DNA of 64,000 nt. It comes from Chrysemys picta bellii (lineage: Eukaryota; Chordata; Testudines; Emydidae). This document shows, in pieces, positions 43,276 through 56,943 of this stretch. The stretch's first letter is position 1. Each line of letters begins with the position of its first letter. The notes beneath the pieces were generated by a model. It was not told where the DNA came from and ran no database searches. It worked only from the letters and a program-made list of their open reading frames with translations. The stretch spans positions 109,464,421 to 109,528,420 of the forward strand of contig NC_088792.1 in assembly GCF_011386835.1 (NCBI RefSeq), read 5' to 3'. The translations under genes were made by a program, and so were the position numbers.

Positions 43276-45914
43276 CATGTGGCATTTGGGATTCAGCTGG
43301 AAGTGGTAGGAGTAACAATGTCCTCTGGATCCCTCTTTCTGGCCCAGTTCGGTCAAGACATCTCTCGAGATCAGAATGACAAAGGCTGGGGTCCCAGGTG
43401 CCAGTGGGGGTGGCAGCCTTGATGATGAAGTTCACTCAAGTAGCTTTAGTCTGTCCTACCATCTTTCCCCCGCCCCCAACATCTTTTTATTTACAGACCC
43501 AAAAAGGGAGAGATGGGTGCAATAATCTATTCCCTCATTTTGTCCACCAATTAGGCAGAGTTTCTGACACACCAATTTTGGCTAACTGATTTTTTGACTC
43601 TCATTATTTTCTTGTTTACCAGGCATGATCTTAACACGGTCCTTGAGTTATATCAGTAGACCTTTTTGTTTAGATTAATTTAGTCTTTCTGTCTACCTTT
43701 CATACCTTTTCGCATCAACATTTGCTATTGTGACATCTTATGATTTTACATATTCTTGCAGTTGAGCTCACAATTAAGGTAAATTTGTCAGCCCAATTAT
43801 TACAACAGACCCATGTATCACTCATTTCTCACTTAATTTCTCACCTATTTTGGATCTACTAAATACATAAATCTATATATGCTCCAGTTTTAGAGAAACT
43901 AGAGCTATGGATTTTCACTCTTTTGCTCTAATAAGATAGGACACTGTGTCACAAGCTCTTTCCATTTTGATTTATAAAGGTTATCAGTCAAGACGCCCAT
44001 ATAAGCTCAGCCTCCAACCACTCTATTAATTATTTGTGACAGCATCTTAGTTGGGCACAAAACTCTTAAAACAGCCAAATTGGAAATTAAATCTGAGAAT
44101 GAGACTTGCATAGTAAATTACCCAGAGAATAAATCACTGTTTAAAAGAAGTGTTTTGTTACTATGAATAAAGAGTTCTGAAATATGAATATGAATCTTGG
44201 GGTCCTGCAATTTGATCTGTGGCATTTGGTGGTCGCCCCTTGCTTCTTTCATTCCTCAGAAGACCTTTCTTTTTAGTCTGCACCTAACATAGATTTGGTA
44301 ATAGATGGACTGCTGTATATCTGGAATAACCCCATTGAAATCAAAGTTGGTGTGAGGGAGAGCCCCATATGGACTGTGTACAATATCAGCTGTACTTAAT
44401 ATATAATGGACTGATTTTTGTCATCCCCATGGCATTTTTATTTGAAAAACTGAGCACGGGGAAAGATAAAGATGGCACCATAAACAACCTCATTGTCCTC
44501 CTTCATATCCCTCCTTAAAACTCTCCTTTGTCACGTTCCCTCAATAATGTAGGTAACGGTTAGACAGCTTGTGTGCTGATACCACTACCTATCATGCTGA
44601 GCAATATTGTGCCATTTTTTTACTTTTGCTCCCCCATCTCTGTCTGTATTTACCTGCTGTCTTTTGTCTTATACTTAGATTGTAAGCTCTTTTGGGGGTC
44701 ATGTGCATTTTTTCCTAGACCAAGTCTGCAGACCCCAGTCCCCTCCTCCAGAAAATAGTTTTCCTAATTATTACGCTCTAAAATAATAAATTCAGAAATG
44801 GAACAATTCAGAAATGGAACTATGTGATTGAGATGCATTCTCAATTATTTGCATATTTTGCCTTGTGAGTGAAGGCAATGTTTGATATAGTTTTCTGTTG
44901 ATACATTTCTTTTGATTTTCATGTATAACGCTTAGCATGTAATTCATTTTATGTTTTGTTTCCTTGCTTTTGTGGAAGAGAGATTAAAATTTAATAAACT
45001 ATAAAGCAAAAACCTACTTCAACAAACTCTGCATAATCCAAAAAGAAAATAGCAATTCACTAAGGGCCAATGGAATTGCTGGGACTGTTCTCAGAGTAAA
45101 GCATTCTCATGACAGAATCTGGTTCTTAGTGAATGTGTTTTGACAGAATTGGAGGAATCGCTTTGTCACACTGGAGCTGTTTATAACCTCCCATTGAAAC
45201 CTCATAGTTATCAATTTTAACTTTGTTTTGTTTTCCTCTTCATGGCATTTGGGGCACCTTGTATATATCTGTACTCTAGAGAAAGGGTTCTCAGAATATG
45301 GGTCATGTCTCATGATACGTTTGGCATCACAAACAAATTTCAGGGAGGCCACACAGCCACCCTCCCTTTTTCTCCCTTTTTAACCCTTTCAGTAAAATAA
45401 TAAGTATGTTACCAGCCCTTACAGTTGCAGAGAGATGCTCAAAAACATGAACTGAATGTAAACTGATGCAGTGATGCCTGCGTGAATCTGCAGACAGCCT
45501 GAAACAGGAAAATTAGGCTGGAAGGTCCACAGAAGAGGGAATAAAGGAAGGATGAAAGGATTGCCTTGCTACCTGGTTCCATGGAACAGTGCGAACAGTG
45601 CAGAGAGCATGTACAGTACTACAATTAACTTACCCTTGAGGAAGCTGGAGGAAGCTGGAGAGCAAGGATCAGCAACAGGCAGGTCCCAACAGGGCAGGGA
45701 GACAGAAAATACAACGTTTGGAACATGGCTATGAAAAAAAGGTGAATTCCATGGCAAACATGCTCCATTTTGAGTCATCTTGGGAAAATGCCATATTCGA
45801 TGGCCATAGAATTTCACAGTCAGACTGAGACGATTGACGCTTTCTAAAGTACTCCAGTGCAACTACTGCAAACCTTGGGCTAGATTGTATCCTTTAAGCC
45901 ACAGCCCTCAGTGG
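43276..45914. other. No recognisable gene
   Basis: Weak tail-like segment near 44680 (TTAGATTGTAAGCTCTTTTG) resembling L2/CORE-SINE tails, and a MITE scrap at about 44327 (AACCCCATTGAAATCAAAGT). Otherwise unclassified. Confidence 0.4.
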
Positions 45915-46015
45915 AGTGCAGTACTAGAGCTGGTATTACACTAGTGTAACTTGATAGACTTCCATGGAGTTAGTCCTGATTCACACTGGTGTAAGTAAGA
46001 TCAGAATCAGGCCCA
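45915..46015. mobile_element. Palindromic MITE relic
   Basis: TTACACTAGTGTAACTTGAT against AAGTAAGATCAGAATCAGGC with CCATGGAGTTAG inside. Same dispersed family as 7692-8090. Confidence 0.5.
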
Positions 46016-49000
46016 GGTTATTTTACAAAAATACAAGTCCTCGTCCATATTCCAAAAGCTAACATTTTGAACAGAGCTTTGATTTTATTTGCTTAGAGAG
46101 GTATATTTACAAAAGAAATCATCATCATAAGGAGAGCACTCAGAGGTGCCTCCTCCACTGAATGAAACAGCATTCCTGCAAGGTAACGCCCACCTTCTTG
46201 CACAGTCTACTTGATGGAAAGCAATGAAGGCTTATATACAGGTCCAAATTAGTTCGTTATTGGCTTGAAAGATTGGCATAGGCTCATCTTAGGATCTGCC
46301 TCTGATATTAAAACAGCTGGACTACAAATAAGTGACCTCATCCATCCCCCTCACAGTCCAGATGTTCACTCGATCTAAATATAGAATGCAATAACCACAT
46401 AGTGCTCAAGCTAAGTCCATTCTGTTCTGAATGTGACAGTCCCAAGGGGAATTCTGCAGTGGAATGGTAAGCAAGTTACTGCAACTGCTGCTTAATGCAG
46501 ATGCCCAGAGCCAAACATATCCCAGCAATCAGGGATGCAAGTGAACACCTTCATGCTTACTCATGTAATTTAGGCATATTCCTTACCCTTTACCTCCAGG
46601 GCCAAGTTAGAGGCTTAGTTGTGCAAGTTGCTGAGCACCTCTTGAGAGGCGCTGAGGGACCTCAACTCCTACTGCCTTCGTATAGCAATATGGTTACATA
46701 TAAATCTTCTGGGGATGCTGAATTCAACCAACTTTCCACATTTTTTAAGATGAATATTCTGCGTTATTTGCTCTGTGTCTTGAGTCCATTCCATGCTTTT
46801 AATGCTTCAAGTATTTTACTAAATGCAATATGAAGTTGATTACTTTTATACGGGATGTAGGAAAATGGACCAAACTGGCCTTTTCCATACTTAAAGTGGC
46901 TTCGGACTTCCTTCAAAACCCCAGATGTAGGGTTTTAGACCTCAAAGGACAAGTAACCAGAGAACAGCAAGATCCTTGGGGCATTATATGTCTACAGTTT
47001 CTAGCATAATGAGGCCCTAATCCGCAGTTGTGGACTGTAGGTGCTACCTGTGATAAAACAGGGAATTTTCTTAATGTTTTGAATTAATATTGTTTCCCTA
47101 TGAGTTGCATGTTTAACCAAGTTGTGGGAAAGGACACTTATTGTTGCCGAGGACCAGGTGTGACCCCACTAGCAACCTGGATTTCAGACAATGGGTTGGA
47201 CACATTGTGACTTAGTAACTGATGACCTGAAGGCCCACCCCAACTCAGAAGCCAGCCAGTTTTGGCCCGAGGGAGAACAAAGGGCTGAAGAGAGAGCCAC
47301 CAGGTGATCTATTTGCCTGGGAAAGAAGACAAAGGAGGAAGGAGGAGTAGGTGGAGTTAAAGTGTGGTCTGCGGGAAGCAGGTAGGCTGCTGGACTGGGG
47401 GCTGGGCGAGGGAGCACTGGGCTCTGGTCAGACCCAGGTGCACTTGGCTGTAGCTTCCCATTCTCTATGGCTGACCTAAGGGCTGTATTCCAGACATTTA
47501 ACAAATCCTTCTGTTTCTCAATGCTCTCTGAGAGTCACTCCAGTCTAAAGACCATTAACTAATCCTTGCAGAGAAATGGAACTGTGGCAGAATTAATCTT
47601 AGTTTTATGTTGACTTTGCTTGGCATCTATAAACAGGACTGTGTTCATGTTTATTACTTATGTTGTGGTGTATATAATTTTTGGTAGCATTACTGTTAAT
47701 GTACTATATGTGTGTATATGAGCTGTAAAGTTAAAAGGAAGCAAAAGCATAGAGTAATGGCAGGAGGATGTCACTCTGTGATCTCTTCCCAGTCCTGCAT
47801 GCCACAAAACAGAATATCTACCAAACAGTGTGAATATCACAGATTATTTGGAAATGAAATGATCACTGCGTGCCTGAGCACAGGGATTTGGGGCCGTGCC
47901 CAGCTCAGACCAGTACTATTATTTGAAGATTATATGATTTAACAGGCTGGGGTGTGATTGTTAACTGTTACCATAATTCCATAATCCTCTCTCCCTCCCC
48001 CCCTCAGTCTCCATGCTGTTCATGAAGGATTAGCTCCCACTCAAACAAGGGATTTTTTTTATAATATTTATTTTAAGAGACTCCTCCCTCATCTGCCTAT
48101 CTCTTCTCTGTTCTTATTTTCCCTCACTCCTTTCCTTTCCCCCTTCTTTTTCTCCCTTTTCCATTTGTTCTCCCCACCTCTCTTAGCTCTGCCTGTGGAA
48201 ACTCCTTTTTGCAGTCTCAGAGCTGGAGTTAGGGTAGGTGTATATGCAAGTGCAGGTCTCTTCCCCATCAGTCCAAGGAGACAGACAACAGGGAGAATTT
48301 AATATAAATATAATTTGATTGAACAAGAAATTATTCCTAGAGCTGGGTGAAAAATTGATTATCCAGATTGGTGACTGAACTGAAAAATATACCATAAAAT
48401 AAATCATTTCAAGTTAACCCAAAATGACAATTTGTTTTTCCTTAGCACAATGAAAAAAAAGAAAAGAAAAAGAAAGCCACTGAAAAAAATTCAATTTGGG
48501 ATCAAGCTAAATGTTCCATTGGCCCTGAAATGAAACATTTCATTTGGGGGGGGGAGGGAGGGAGTTGGGGGGTGTTGTAACTTTTGTGTGATTGTGTTTT
48601 GTTTGTTAAATATAGCTACATTTCCAAACAAAACATTTTGAACTGAACAATTGAAATGTTTTGCTCTGAAAGTGTGTCACAACATAATATTTCCACTTTT
48701 TCTAAATTTGTTTTTCTCTCTTTTTATTGAGTTGAAACTATTTGCCAAATTTAATCCAAATGCACAAACAGCTTGATTAGACTGACAAATGCACTTTTTG
48801 GCAGATAAGGTATTACTGGAAAAAATGGCCCAGATCTAATTATTCTCTGGGGGCCAGGCTGGTCTGAGAACGCATAAGGGAGATCAGGGAACAAAGAGCT
48901 CCCTCTATGTATCCCTGCACAGCAGCCCGCCACAACTGTAATCCTTTTGGGCATCTCCTGACCTAGGATATCCCCTAGGCACTAGGAGGGGTGGGGAGAT

Positions 49001-49028
49001 GCAAAGCCAAGATGTGCCCCCTCCCCCT

Positions 49029-49029
<1 letters not shown>
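46016..49029. other. Unannotated; possible LTR-like relic 47150-47520 and AT-rich repeat 48340-48720
   Basis: 47150-47520 is GC-richer and looks like an LTR piece, but I cannot define ends. 48340-48720 (AGCTGGGTGAAAAATTGATT, AAAACATTTTGAACTGAACA) resembles the A-rich family also at 49392-49610, 51188-51345 and 62354-62530. Frames at 46495-46833 and 47184-47504 lack motifs. Confidence 0.35.
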
Positions 49030-49066
<37 letters not shown>

Positions 49067-49083
49067 TCACTCACTCACTCACT
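49030..49083. repeat. Compound (AC)n(ACTC)n microsatellite
   Basis: AC repeat from 49031 turning into ACTC repeats from about 49061 to 49083. Confidence 0.95.
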
Positions 49084-49216
49084 ACAAACTCAGAAGCAGT
49101 GCCTCCACCTTAAATGGTGAATTAGCACCTACCCACCCCATATCCAATCTGGAATGTTTCTGACCCCATGAAACAGAATTCCTTCCAGTGCTCTAGCTGA
49201 AACAACGAAGCCTTCA

Positions 49217-49368
49217 AGGGTACATCTACATGGGGATAAAAAGCCCAAGCCTGAACATTGACATAGCAATTTTTAGCCCTGCAGATCGAGCCTCTCTAGC
49301 CCAAATCATCTGACCGGGTCCATCCAGGGCCATGCTGTGTGACCTTCGTCCCCATGTAGACATACCCT
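49217..49368. mobile_element. MITE of the GTCTACA terminal-repeat family, copy 3
   Basis: AGGGTACATCTACATGGGGA (49217-49236) is inverted as TCCCCATGTAGACATACCCT-type sequence ending at 49368. Shares the internal TTTTTAGCCCTGCA segment with copy 4. Confidence 0.8.
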
Positions 49369-52300
49369 AAATGGCATAACTGAGCCATGTGTAGAGCTGG
49401 ATGGAAAAACAGTAACAATTGTAGTGGAATTGTTAGAAATTTTTTTTTTTTAATGTAGAAATTTCATCAAAATATTTCAATTGTCTGGTGGGGAAAATCA
49501 ACCAGCTGTTCAAACCCTACAAAAGTTTTCATTGAAAAGATTTTTGAGGGGATATCATCACAAATGATGAAAAGTTTCACTGAAAACTCAGCATTTAAGA
49601 AATTTCAACCATATCAAACCATGTATTCTGCAGAAAGGAAAAGCAGTAGGGAGAGATCGGCGTGAGATAATGGCATATGCCGGAGGGAAAATAGTGAAGC
49701 CATGTTTGTGGTCTCATGGATATGAAGCATTCATGGAAAATATGGAGCATTTCCTATTCATAATGTTACTTATAAATAATCACTTTTAAATAAATATATG
49801 AAATCAGTAGATGTTCATTATTCACTTTTTTTTAATTTTCTTGTTTAAAATGTTTCAGCCCTCCAGTCAGAAAGCACAAACAATAACATGTGTTTTAGGT
49901 GGTCAACCACCCAACACAAGTAACAAGAGAAAAAGACAAATAGCCAAAAGTAAACAGGTTTGAACAATCTCCAATCTGAAAATTATCCATCCAAACTATT
50001 CAATGAACACTTTTGAATAATGGGGCCAAATGAGTATGTAAACCAATGCAGTTCCATTGACTTTATTTTGATATCAGTTTACATCAGCAAAGACTCACAG
50101 AATATGTTCGCTGAAAATCATGATTGGTTCACAAGTGCTTTGTAAATCAAGAAAGGGGTAACATTCATAATTAATATTATTCTGAAAGAACAGTTCCACC
50201 ATCTGTACTCTATTGTCTTTGCCTTCCAATGCTAAACATCATTCAACCCCTATTCCCTTCCTACAATGTTCTGCTCTTTCAAACTATTAATATAATTAAA
50301 TTTGGAGAGGGTGGACAATATACTGGCAAACTGACCCTATATTTATGAGAGGATGAACCAAAAATCTGGATCTGAATAGGTCCAAATGTAGTGGTTTAGA
50401 TAGATTTCTGCTGTCCCCAACAAAGGATTGTCATAAGAAAAGAAACCATATAAATGGCAAAGATGAAGGAAGAAAATTCTTATTGCAAACAAAACATAGA
50501 AGAGTTTCTTTGCTTCTGACTATTGGATAAATGCAAATGCAGGATTCTCTTCACTAAACTAATTTATCTATGGCAAAGTTCAAGTAATGTGTGTATCCTT
50601 AAACTCATATCAGCAGGTTCCAGTCTCTTTCCACAGTCACTGGTTCCCTAGCTAAAGGAGAAAAAATGTGGTTAGAAGCAAAGGTTACTGTTCCCATCTT
50701 GCAAACTATGTTTCCTTCCCTTAAAGGCATGCTGAATTGAACATAATTGGCACCTAGCTCAGTGCCAGCTGAATTATATTAAATCTGTCTCTACAAGTGT
50801 GTGCCCCTTTGGCATTCAGTCTTTCACAGCTAAATCCGGCTATCTGGAAGTTAGGACATTGACAAAAGTTTCCATTTGTTTTCTGTGTGTATGGTTGTGG
50901 TGGTTTAACAGAAATTGAGAACCAAGGTTAAACTTACTGAAATAAAAGAAATGTTATATATCAGAATGTACTTTGTTTCTGGAAGACAGAGGTTGGATAT
51001 GACAATTTACCAGGAATACTCAATCACTCTGACAGAGCACCTGAATCACAAATTGACTTTAATCCCAGTTGTTTCAAAATATATCCATATGTTTTTGCTA
51101 TGCTCAGACGTTACTATGAGTGGGTGAACAATAATCAGAAGAACAAGTTAGATTACAGGTTCAAGAGGTAAAAAGTTCTACCTGGAGCCATGTGAATAAC
51201 TGATTTTTTTGGCTTGGTGGTAGTTCTGGGGAAAAAATGTGATCAATCTGTAATAAGCGTTTCTAGAATTTTTCTGCAAATTCCAAAGTTTAAAAAAAAT
51301 CATTTCAGGTCAAGCAAAATATTTCCTTCAACCCAAAATGCTCTGGGAATGGAAAGAATGGGTCTGTAAGAGGAAAAAACAACTAACTGAAGTTTGTAAG
51401 ATGGGGTAAAGTTAAGCAGAAAGGTGACTTCCCACCTCCCCTCCTCTCATATGACTAATAGAACTAATTGACTGAGAAATGATTTATAAGACCTCTGTAT
51501 TTAGTCCAACATTTCTAGCTCTTCATGTTGCAAATATAGGTCTGGAAACTCCATTCCTGAGCTGGTGCAGAAAAGGGTGGGCAAGACAGAAAAAGGAAGC
51601 TTTAAGACACCTTTGCACCTCCCTAATTCTAGGAGACAAACCAGCCCTGTCCCAATCTGGAGCACCCTTGGACATTTTTTAATTGTTCTAGCTTGTATCA
51701 GCCCTCTGCAGTCCATTACACTGTCACACAACAGGTGGAGCACAATGTACTCTGGCCATGATCCCTCATATCTCCACTTCAAGCCTGACATACTGAAAAA
51801 CAACTCCTGTGACAGGAAAAGGGCAGGACAACATACTAGTAGGCAGAGATCCCTTCCCCACTACAACTGGGAGATTATGCGGCAGTTCTTTATGACCCCT
51901 TTCCATCTCCAGAGTGACATAAAGTGTCCATAACTTCACCAAATCAGGGTCACAGCATCCCCAATTTAAAGCAAAGCGATATTACTTTGTAACTCAGCTT
52001 TGTCCCTCCAGGAAAATAATAGCAAAGGCGAGAACTATACATAACTACATTGCTCCATTCAACTCAGTGCTCTCTACCTGTAGTATCCTTACATATTTTT
52101 TTTACGAATTGAGCATATTCTCTAGCTAAGCCCTCAAAGTGTGCTTATAAATTGTCCTTACCTTTCAAACATAGATGTTATAATTATTCCTTCAGACAGC
52201 CCTATCATTAATTATGGATTCAGAATTATTTAATATTTTGTGTCTTTGTCAGAAGACAGCACCTCTACATTTATGTTTGCCTTTGTTTTGTGTTTATTAT

Positions 52301-53314
52301 TATCTTTTACTTTTTTATATAGCCAAACTGTTTGCATCTCAGACAGTGTTATCTATTTAAAATGACACATCCATAGCAATTATGTTTAAGTGTTTTACAT
52401 TACCTTGAGGTTAAAAAAGCATTTTCTTCTACATAATTATATATTGCTCATGATGATTGATGGTTTGTTGAGTGCTGCATCATGAAATAGTGCCCTGAAT
52501 ATTACAATAAAGTAAGTCCCACCAAGTCTCCAGGTTTAGGAGCTGTCACACAGATCAGTCATTTTGTACTGCAATCACAGGGGCATCCCTAAAAGATTTA
52601 AACAATCGTAAAAGAAAATGCATTTTTCACTTCCAGAGTGATCACCATAATTCTGAGAAGCACTAAAATATCACAAGGAGAATAAGCTTAAGACATTTCA
52701 GGTTCTTTCTACCTTTTCTCCTTCTCATGGTATTTGATTTGATCTTTAAGCAAGAGCACTTTTTTAGAATGAGTCCCTGAAAGAGGAAATATTTGTTATG
52801 TGGAACAAATCCACCAGAAAAGAACTTTCCTGATGGAGACAACCGCAGAAGTCCTCCAAGGGGGAAAGCTCTGAATGTTGAAACAAGGAACCATCCTTGC
52901 ATCACTCGCATGCATGCGTACACTCTCTCTCTCCCACCGCCTCCCTTTATATCAAACTCCTCTGGCCAAATATCTTAATACTCTTCTTTGACTCCTCATC
53001 AGGGCTGCCAAGCTGCAAGCTGCTCACTTGAAAAACTTATTTATCTGCTTTGCAAAATTTAAAATTAGTGTGGTAGCTGTCTGATCTCTTGACAAAATTA
53101 TATATTTTCTAAATATTGAAACAAGGGCTACTTTGTTATTTGGAAACTTTAAAAAAGGCAGTACATTGTCTTATTTTTTATTTTGTACTACAGACCATAT
53201 TAAAAAGCATAACATTACTCAAAATTGATCTGTATTTTGGTTAAAAAAAATTAAAAAGTCTAATGACTTAAGAGTTTGTGTTCCATTTCCAAGAGTGACT
53301 TAGACATGTATGGA
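49369..53314. other. No recognisable gene; AT-rich repeat copies at 49392-49610 and 51188-51345
   Basis: TGTGAATAACTGATTTTTTT at about 51191 recurs as TGTGAATAACTGAATTTTTG at 62363, so these are two copies of one dispersed repeat. A MITE scrap lies at about 50035-50095. Frames at 51479-51933 on both strands lack motifs. Confidence 0.4.
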
Positions 53315-53548
53315 CAGATTTTCAAAGTATTTAAGTGACTAAAGATTCAGATAGGTGCCTAGTGGGATTTTCAAAAGCCCTAAACAGCATAGACACCTAA
53401 CTGCTATTGAAATCAATGATCTCACTACACCCTTATTTGCATCTTTAAATAACTAACTTCTTTTGAAAATCTGCCCCTGTGTGCCTAAGCCATTTTCCGA
53501 AATTGGACACAGGCTCCTTAGTCACTTAGGTGCTTTTGAAAATTGTAC
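53315..53548. mobile_element. Palindromic MITE with TTTTCAAA... ends
   Basis: GATTTTCAAAGTATTTAAGT (about 53320) is inverted as CTTAGGTGCTTTTGAAAATT (about 53524). A second pair (GGATTTTCAAAAGCCC near 53363 and TTTTGAAAATCTGCCCC near 53462) lies inside, giving a nested palindrome. Confidence 0.6.
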
Positions 53549-54489
53549 CCCTTGTAACAAAATTATGATAGCCCCTAGTTCTTCAATACGTGGCTTACTA
53601 ATGTGAAGTAATCTACTCCTTTTGTTTGTTTGTTTGTTTGTTTCATCTGACCATATCTTGTGGGAGAAATTTTGAAAAACATTCTGTATGTTTGCAAGCC
53701 AAAAATTGTGCTTTGGTTTATTGGCATGCAATTTTGAGCAACCAAGATCTTTCATGCAGAGAATACTCAAACTGTGCATGCAAAAATAGTTTGGAGGTGG
53801 AACAAAGGTTACTGAAAGTTATATGCCCAGGATTTTTTGAGAGGCCCACATCATGCCCATTTTGAGAGTTTGGAGCTAAATTTGTAACTCACAGGAAAAA
53901 AAGAGGGCAACATTTAACTTATTCCCTCACAAAAAACATTACAATTAAAACCAACCAAGAAGATTCACGTAGGAATGTAGCATAGCTGGGTGACATTTTG
54001 GAAGCACTACAACAAATCAAGCACTAATGTATGAAATGAACAATTCTTGTTCTTTGCAAAGACAATGGGATTTAGTAGTCATTGCAGTGTTATTTGTTAT
54101 AATATTCAATTCAGTGTGAGCCAGAAAAGTCTAACAAGACTCTAACATCCCCTTCGGTTTGCATGCTAAACAGCCATTCTCTTTAACCAGAGTTACTCAT
54201 ACATAATTACTGAAGATGGAAAACTAAGTCAGTGCCCTTAACAATCACAGAAAACCAAAATAGGAGCCAGCTAGTGTAAAGACAATGCCAACATCCAACT
54301 TAATAGCATTTGGGGGATAATTCCCTTTATTTTTTTAACAGAAAAATAATAGCTCAAATCCGTCATTTAAAGAATAGCAAGTTACACTAAGGGTGAAAAA
54401 TATAATTTTACAACAATATGACCCCATTTATTTCAGAGGCATTTCACAGGCATAAAATTGAAGCAACACCACTGAATCAAGGCATCTGT
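53549..54489. other. No recognisable feature; (TTTG)n at 53620-53643
   Basis: Short tetranucleotide repeat. The rest is unclassified AT-rich DNA. Confidence 0.45.
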
Positions 54490-54782
54490 GGGCATGTCTA
54501 CACTGCAATAAAATACCCACAGCACTGAATCTGAGAGCCTGGATCAATTGACTTGGGCTCACAGGGCTTGGGCTACAGGGCTAAGAATAGCAGTGTAGAC
54601 ATTTGGGCTTGGGCTGTATCTTGGGCTCTGAGACCCACCTCCCTCATGGGGTTTCAAAGCCTGGGCTCCAGCCTGACCCTCAATGTCTACACTGCTATTT
54701 TTAGCCCTGCAAATCAAACCGCACAAGTCTGAGTCCGCTGACCTGGACCAGATGGATCTTTTATTGCAGTGCAGATATATCC
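54490..54782. mobile_element. MITE of the GTCTACA terminal-repeat family, copy 4
   Basis: GGGCATGTCTACACTGCAAT at the left is inverted as ATTGCAGTGCAGATATATCC at the right. An internal inverted repeat (CAGGGCTAAGAATAGCAGTG against CACTGCTATTTTTAGCCCTG) makes it strongly foldable. Confidence 0.85.
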
Positions 54783-56562
54783 ATACTCTCCCAATACCTG
54801 AGCACTATGACTGAGGGCAGGATTCTCCAATTTGTTAAGGCCTCTTTGTGTTCTGGAGATTCTCTGAGGAAAATTACCCCTGTGCAAGGGGGGTCTTTGC
54901 TTATGTACAGCTGGGGGAGGTAGCATAGCTGCCTCCTACAGTAGTCCTCGTACTTAGTAAAGGGGGATGGGGATGGGGTAGGAGCATGCCAGGGCTGGAG
55001 AGAGTGTGGTGGAGCTGAGGTCTGTTATGTCCAATCCTTCACTGCTGTCAGAGACCCAACACCAGCGGCCAGTTTGTTTTGAATTAGACAGTCACAACTG
55101 GCTCCCTGCAGCCACTCCTCTCCATTACGTCTAAATTGTAGTTAGATGTTAGTGGGGAAACAGCACCAGGGTTCCTAATCCACCCTACCATGCCTTGGAG
55201 AACACATGATATGTTTCAATTAATGTAAAGGTTTCTGCTTTCGTTACAGCTGTCACAGACTTACTCCTAATGCAGTTATTGTCATATAAAGTAAAACATG
55301 CACAGAGACACACTTTGAGCTACTGTGGCATTAAGATACAGACTGCATTGTCGCAGGATGGAATGATCTGGTCCAAATACCCTTCAAGAAGGTGCAACAT
55401 ATGTGTCCCTCCAAAGCCCGCCAGCTCTGCCAGTAGGCATACTGGAGAAATAGGCAGAGCCATGGCCTTGCTCAGTCCTTGACCCTCTCCATTCTCTTTA
55501 GGCTCTGACCAGTATGTTGTTTTCTCCTCTTCCACCTGGGAAAGCTTTGTGGTGTGTTGTGCCCTCTGCAGCTGGGAGGATTTCTCCAGGTCAGTTCTGA
55601 TTCTGAGTTATGCTGCTTATAGTTACTTTACTGCTGGGTTGTCAATAAAATAATTCAGAAAAATGTAAGTGTAAAATATCAATTTAAATATTTATGTTAA
55701 GCTAATATGTATGTTAATCGTTTTGAGGGATAAAGCACTTGGCAAAGCACACTGCTGTATTTATTGCCAGATATTCATAACAGCTGGATCTAAATCATTC
55801 TCAAGCCTTACCCAGGAAGAGTAGATTACCTGTTGCTATGGTAGTAACAGAGTCCCACAAATAGATTAGGAAAACACAGGAGGCCAATGCAATTGTAATT
55901 TAAATTAGTATAAGGCTATTTAGAATTTAAATCTTTTTTTTTAAGGCAGTTTATTGAAAACATGAAGAGGAGCCTATGTGTACGGTGTATATACCCTATT
56001 GAGTATGAAACCAAATAAGGGCTTTAACCACTGAAGGTCAGCAAATAAGGTTAAAGCATAATGCACACAATGGTTGATGAAAGTATTATTGGGGATTAAA
56101 AAATCTGCATGTGTGTGGCATGAAAGACCACATTCTGAGTTTGGGGCTCAGTGTGTGTAATTTCCATTGAGGTCAACTACCGCTGGGCATGCATATTTGA
56201 GGGAAGAATTTGGCCTGTAATTAACTGTATGCTGAGCAACTTCTATTATTTATTTAAACGGTGGTAGTGTGTAAAGGCCCCCATCAGGACTTGGAACTTG
56301 ACAGACACAATGGATTGATGTTGCTCCTGGCCCAAAGATTCTACAAAATAATCTGAGCCAAGACTCATAACAAAGGTGTGTGACAAAATGAGGGAACCAG
56401 TGGGAGAGAGAGGATGATGGTAGTGAAAATATGGTCATAGGTAACTATTGCACCACTTGACCTAGTTGACCTAGCATCATCATCATAACTATTTAGAATT
56501 AAATCAAATCAGCTATCCACAGATGCTGGCTGATTTCTTGTAGGCTTCACATATTTTCTAGA
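54783..56562. other. No recognisable gene
   Basis: Frames on both strands at 55270-55535 lack motifs. A scrap at about 56160-56210 (CCATTGAGGTCAACTACCGC) belongs to the palindromic family. Confidence 0.4.
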
Positions 56563-56716
56563 TCTGTTTGTCTGCAGTGTTGTTGTAGCTGTGTCAGTCC
56601 CAGGATATGAGAGAGACAAGGTGGATCAGGTAACATCTTTTATTGGACCAACTTCTCTCATTAACAAAAGTTGGTCCAATGAAAGTTTTTACCTCACCAA
56701 CATTGTCTGTTTGTCT
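56563..56716. mobile_element. Inverted PLE 3' pair 3, with 11-bp target duplications
   Basis: The left arm (56574 to about 56662) is the antisense PLE end (TTGTAGCTGTGTCAGTCCCA, CAAGGTGGATCAGGTAACAT, TTTATTGGACCAACTTCTCT). The right arm (about 56663-56705) is sense (AGTTGGTCCAATGAAAGTTT, ACCTCACCAACATTG). TCTGTTTGTCT flanks both sides exactly (56563-56573 and 56706-56716). Same PLE subfamily as 14883-15618. Confidence 0.75.
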
Positions 56717-56943
56717 ATCGTATTTCCAAGGCTCTTATCATCTTGGCCCCTAAGCATTTGAATTGGTTGAAAAAATTAAAATCTCAATTTCTAATTCCCT
56801 CTGACTCAATTTTTTTTTTTGGTCAACATCAATCCCTCACCATCTCTCAGGGCTAAATGTAAGTGAAAATGCTATTTTTCAACCACCCATATTAAACATC
56901 ATACAAAGTGAAGAATATCACAGTCCATCACAAAATGGTGTTA

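Noticed and set aside
51479..51933. Possible exon with frames on both strands (100-122 codons)
   Set aside because: No recognisable protein, no clear splice-site/codon pattern, and equal openness on both strands.
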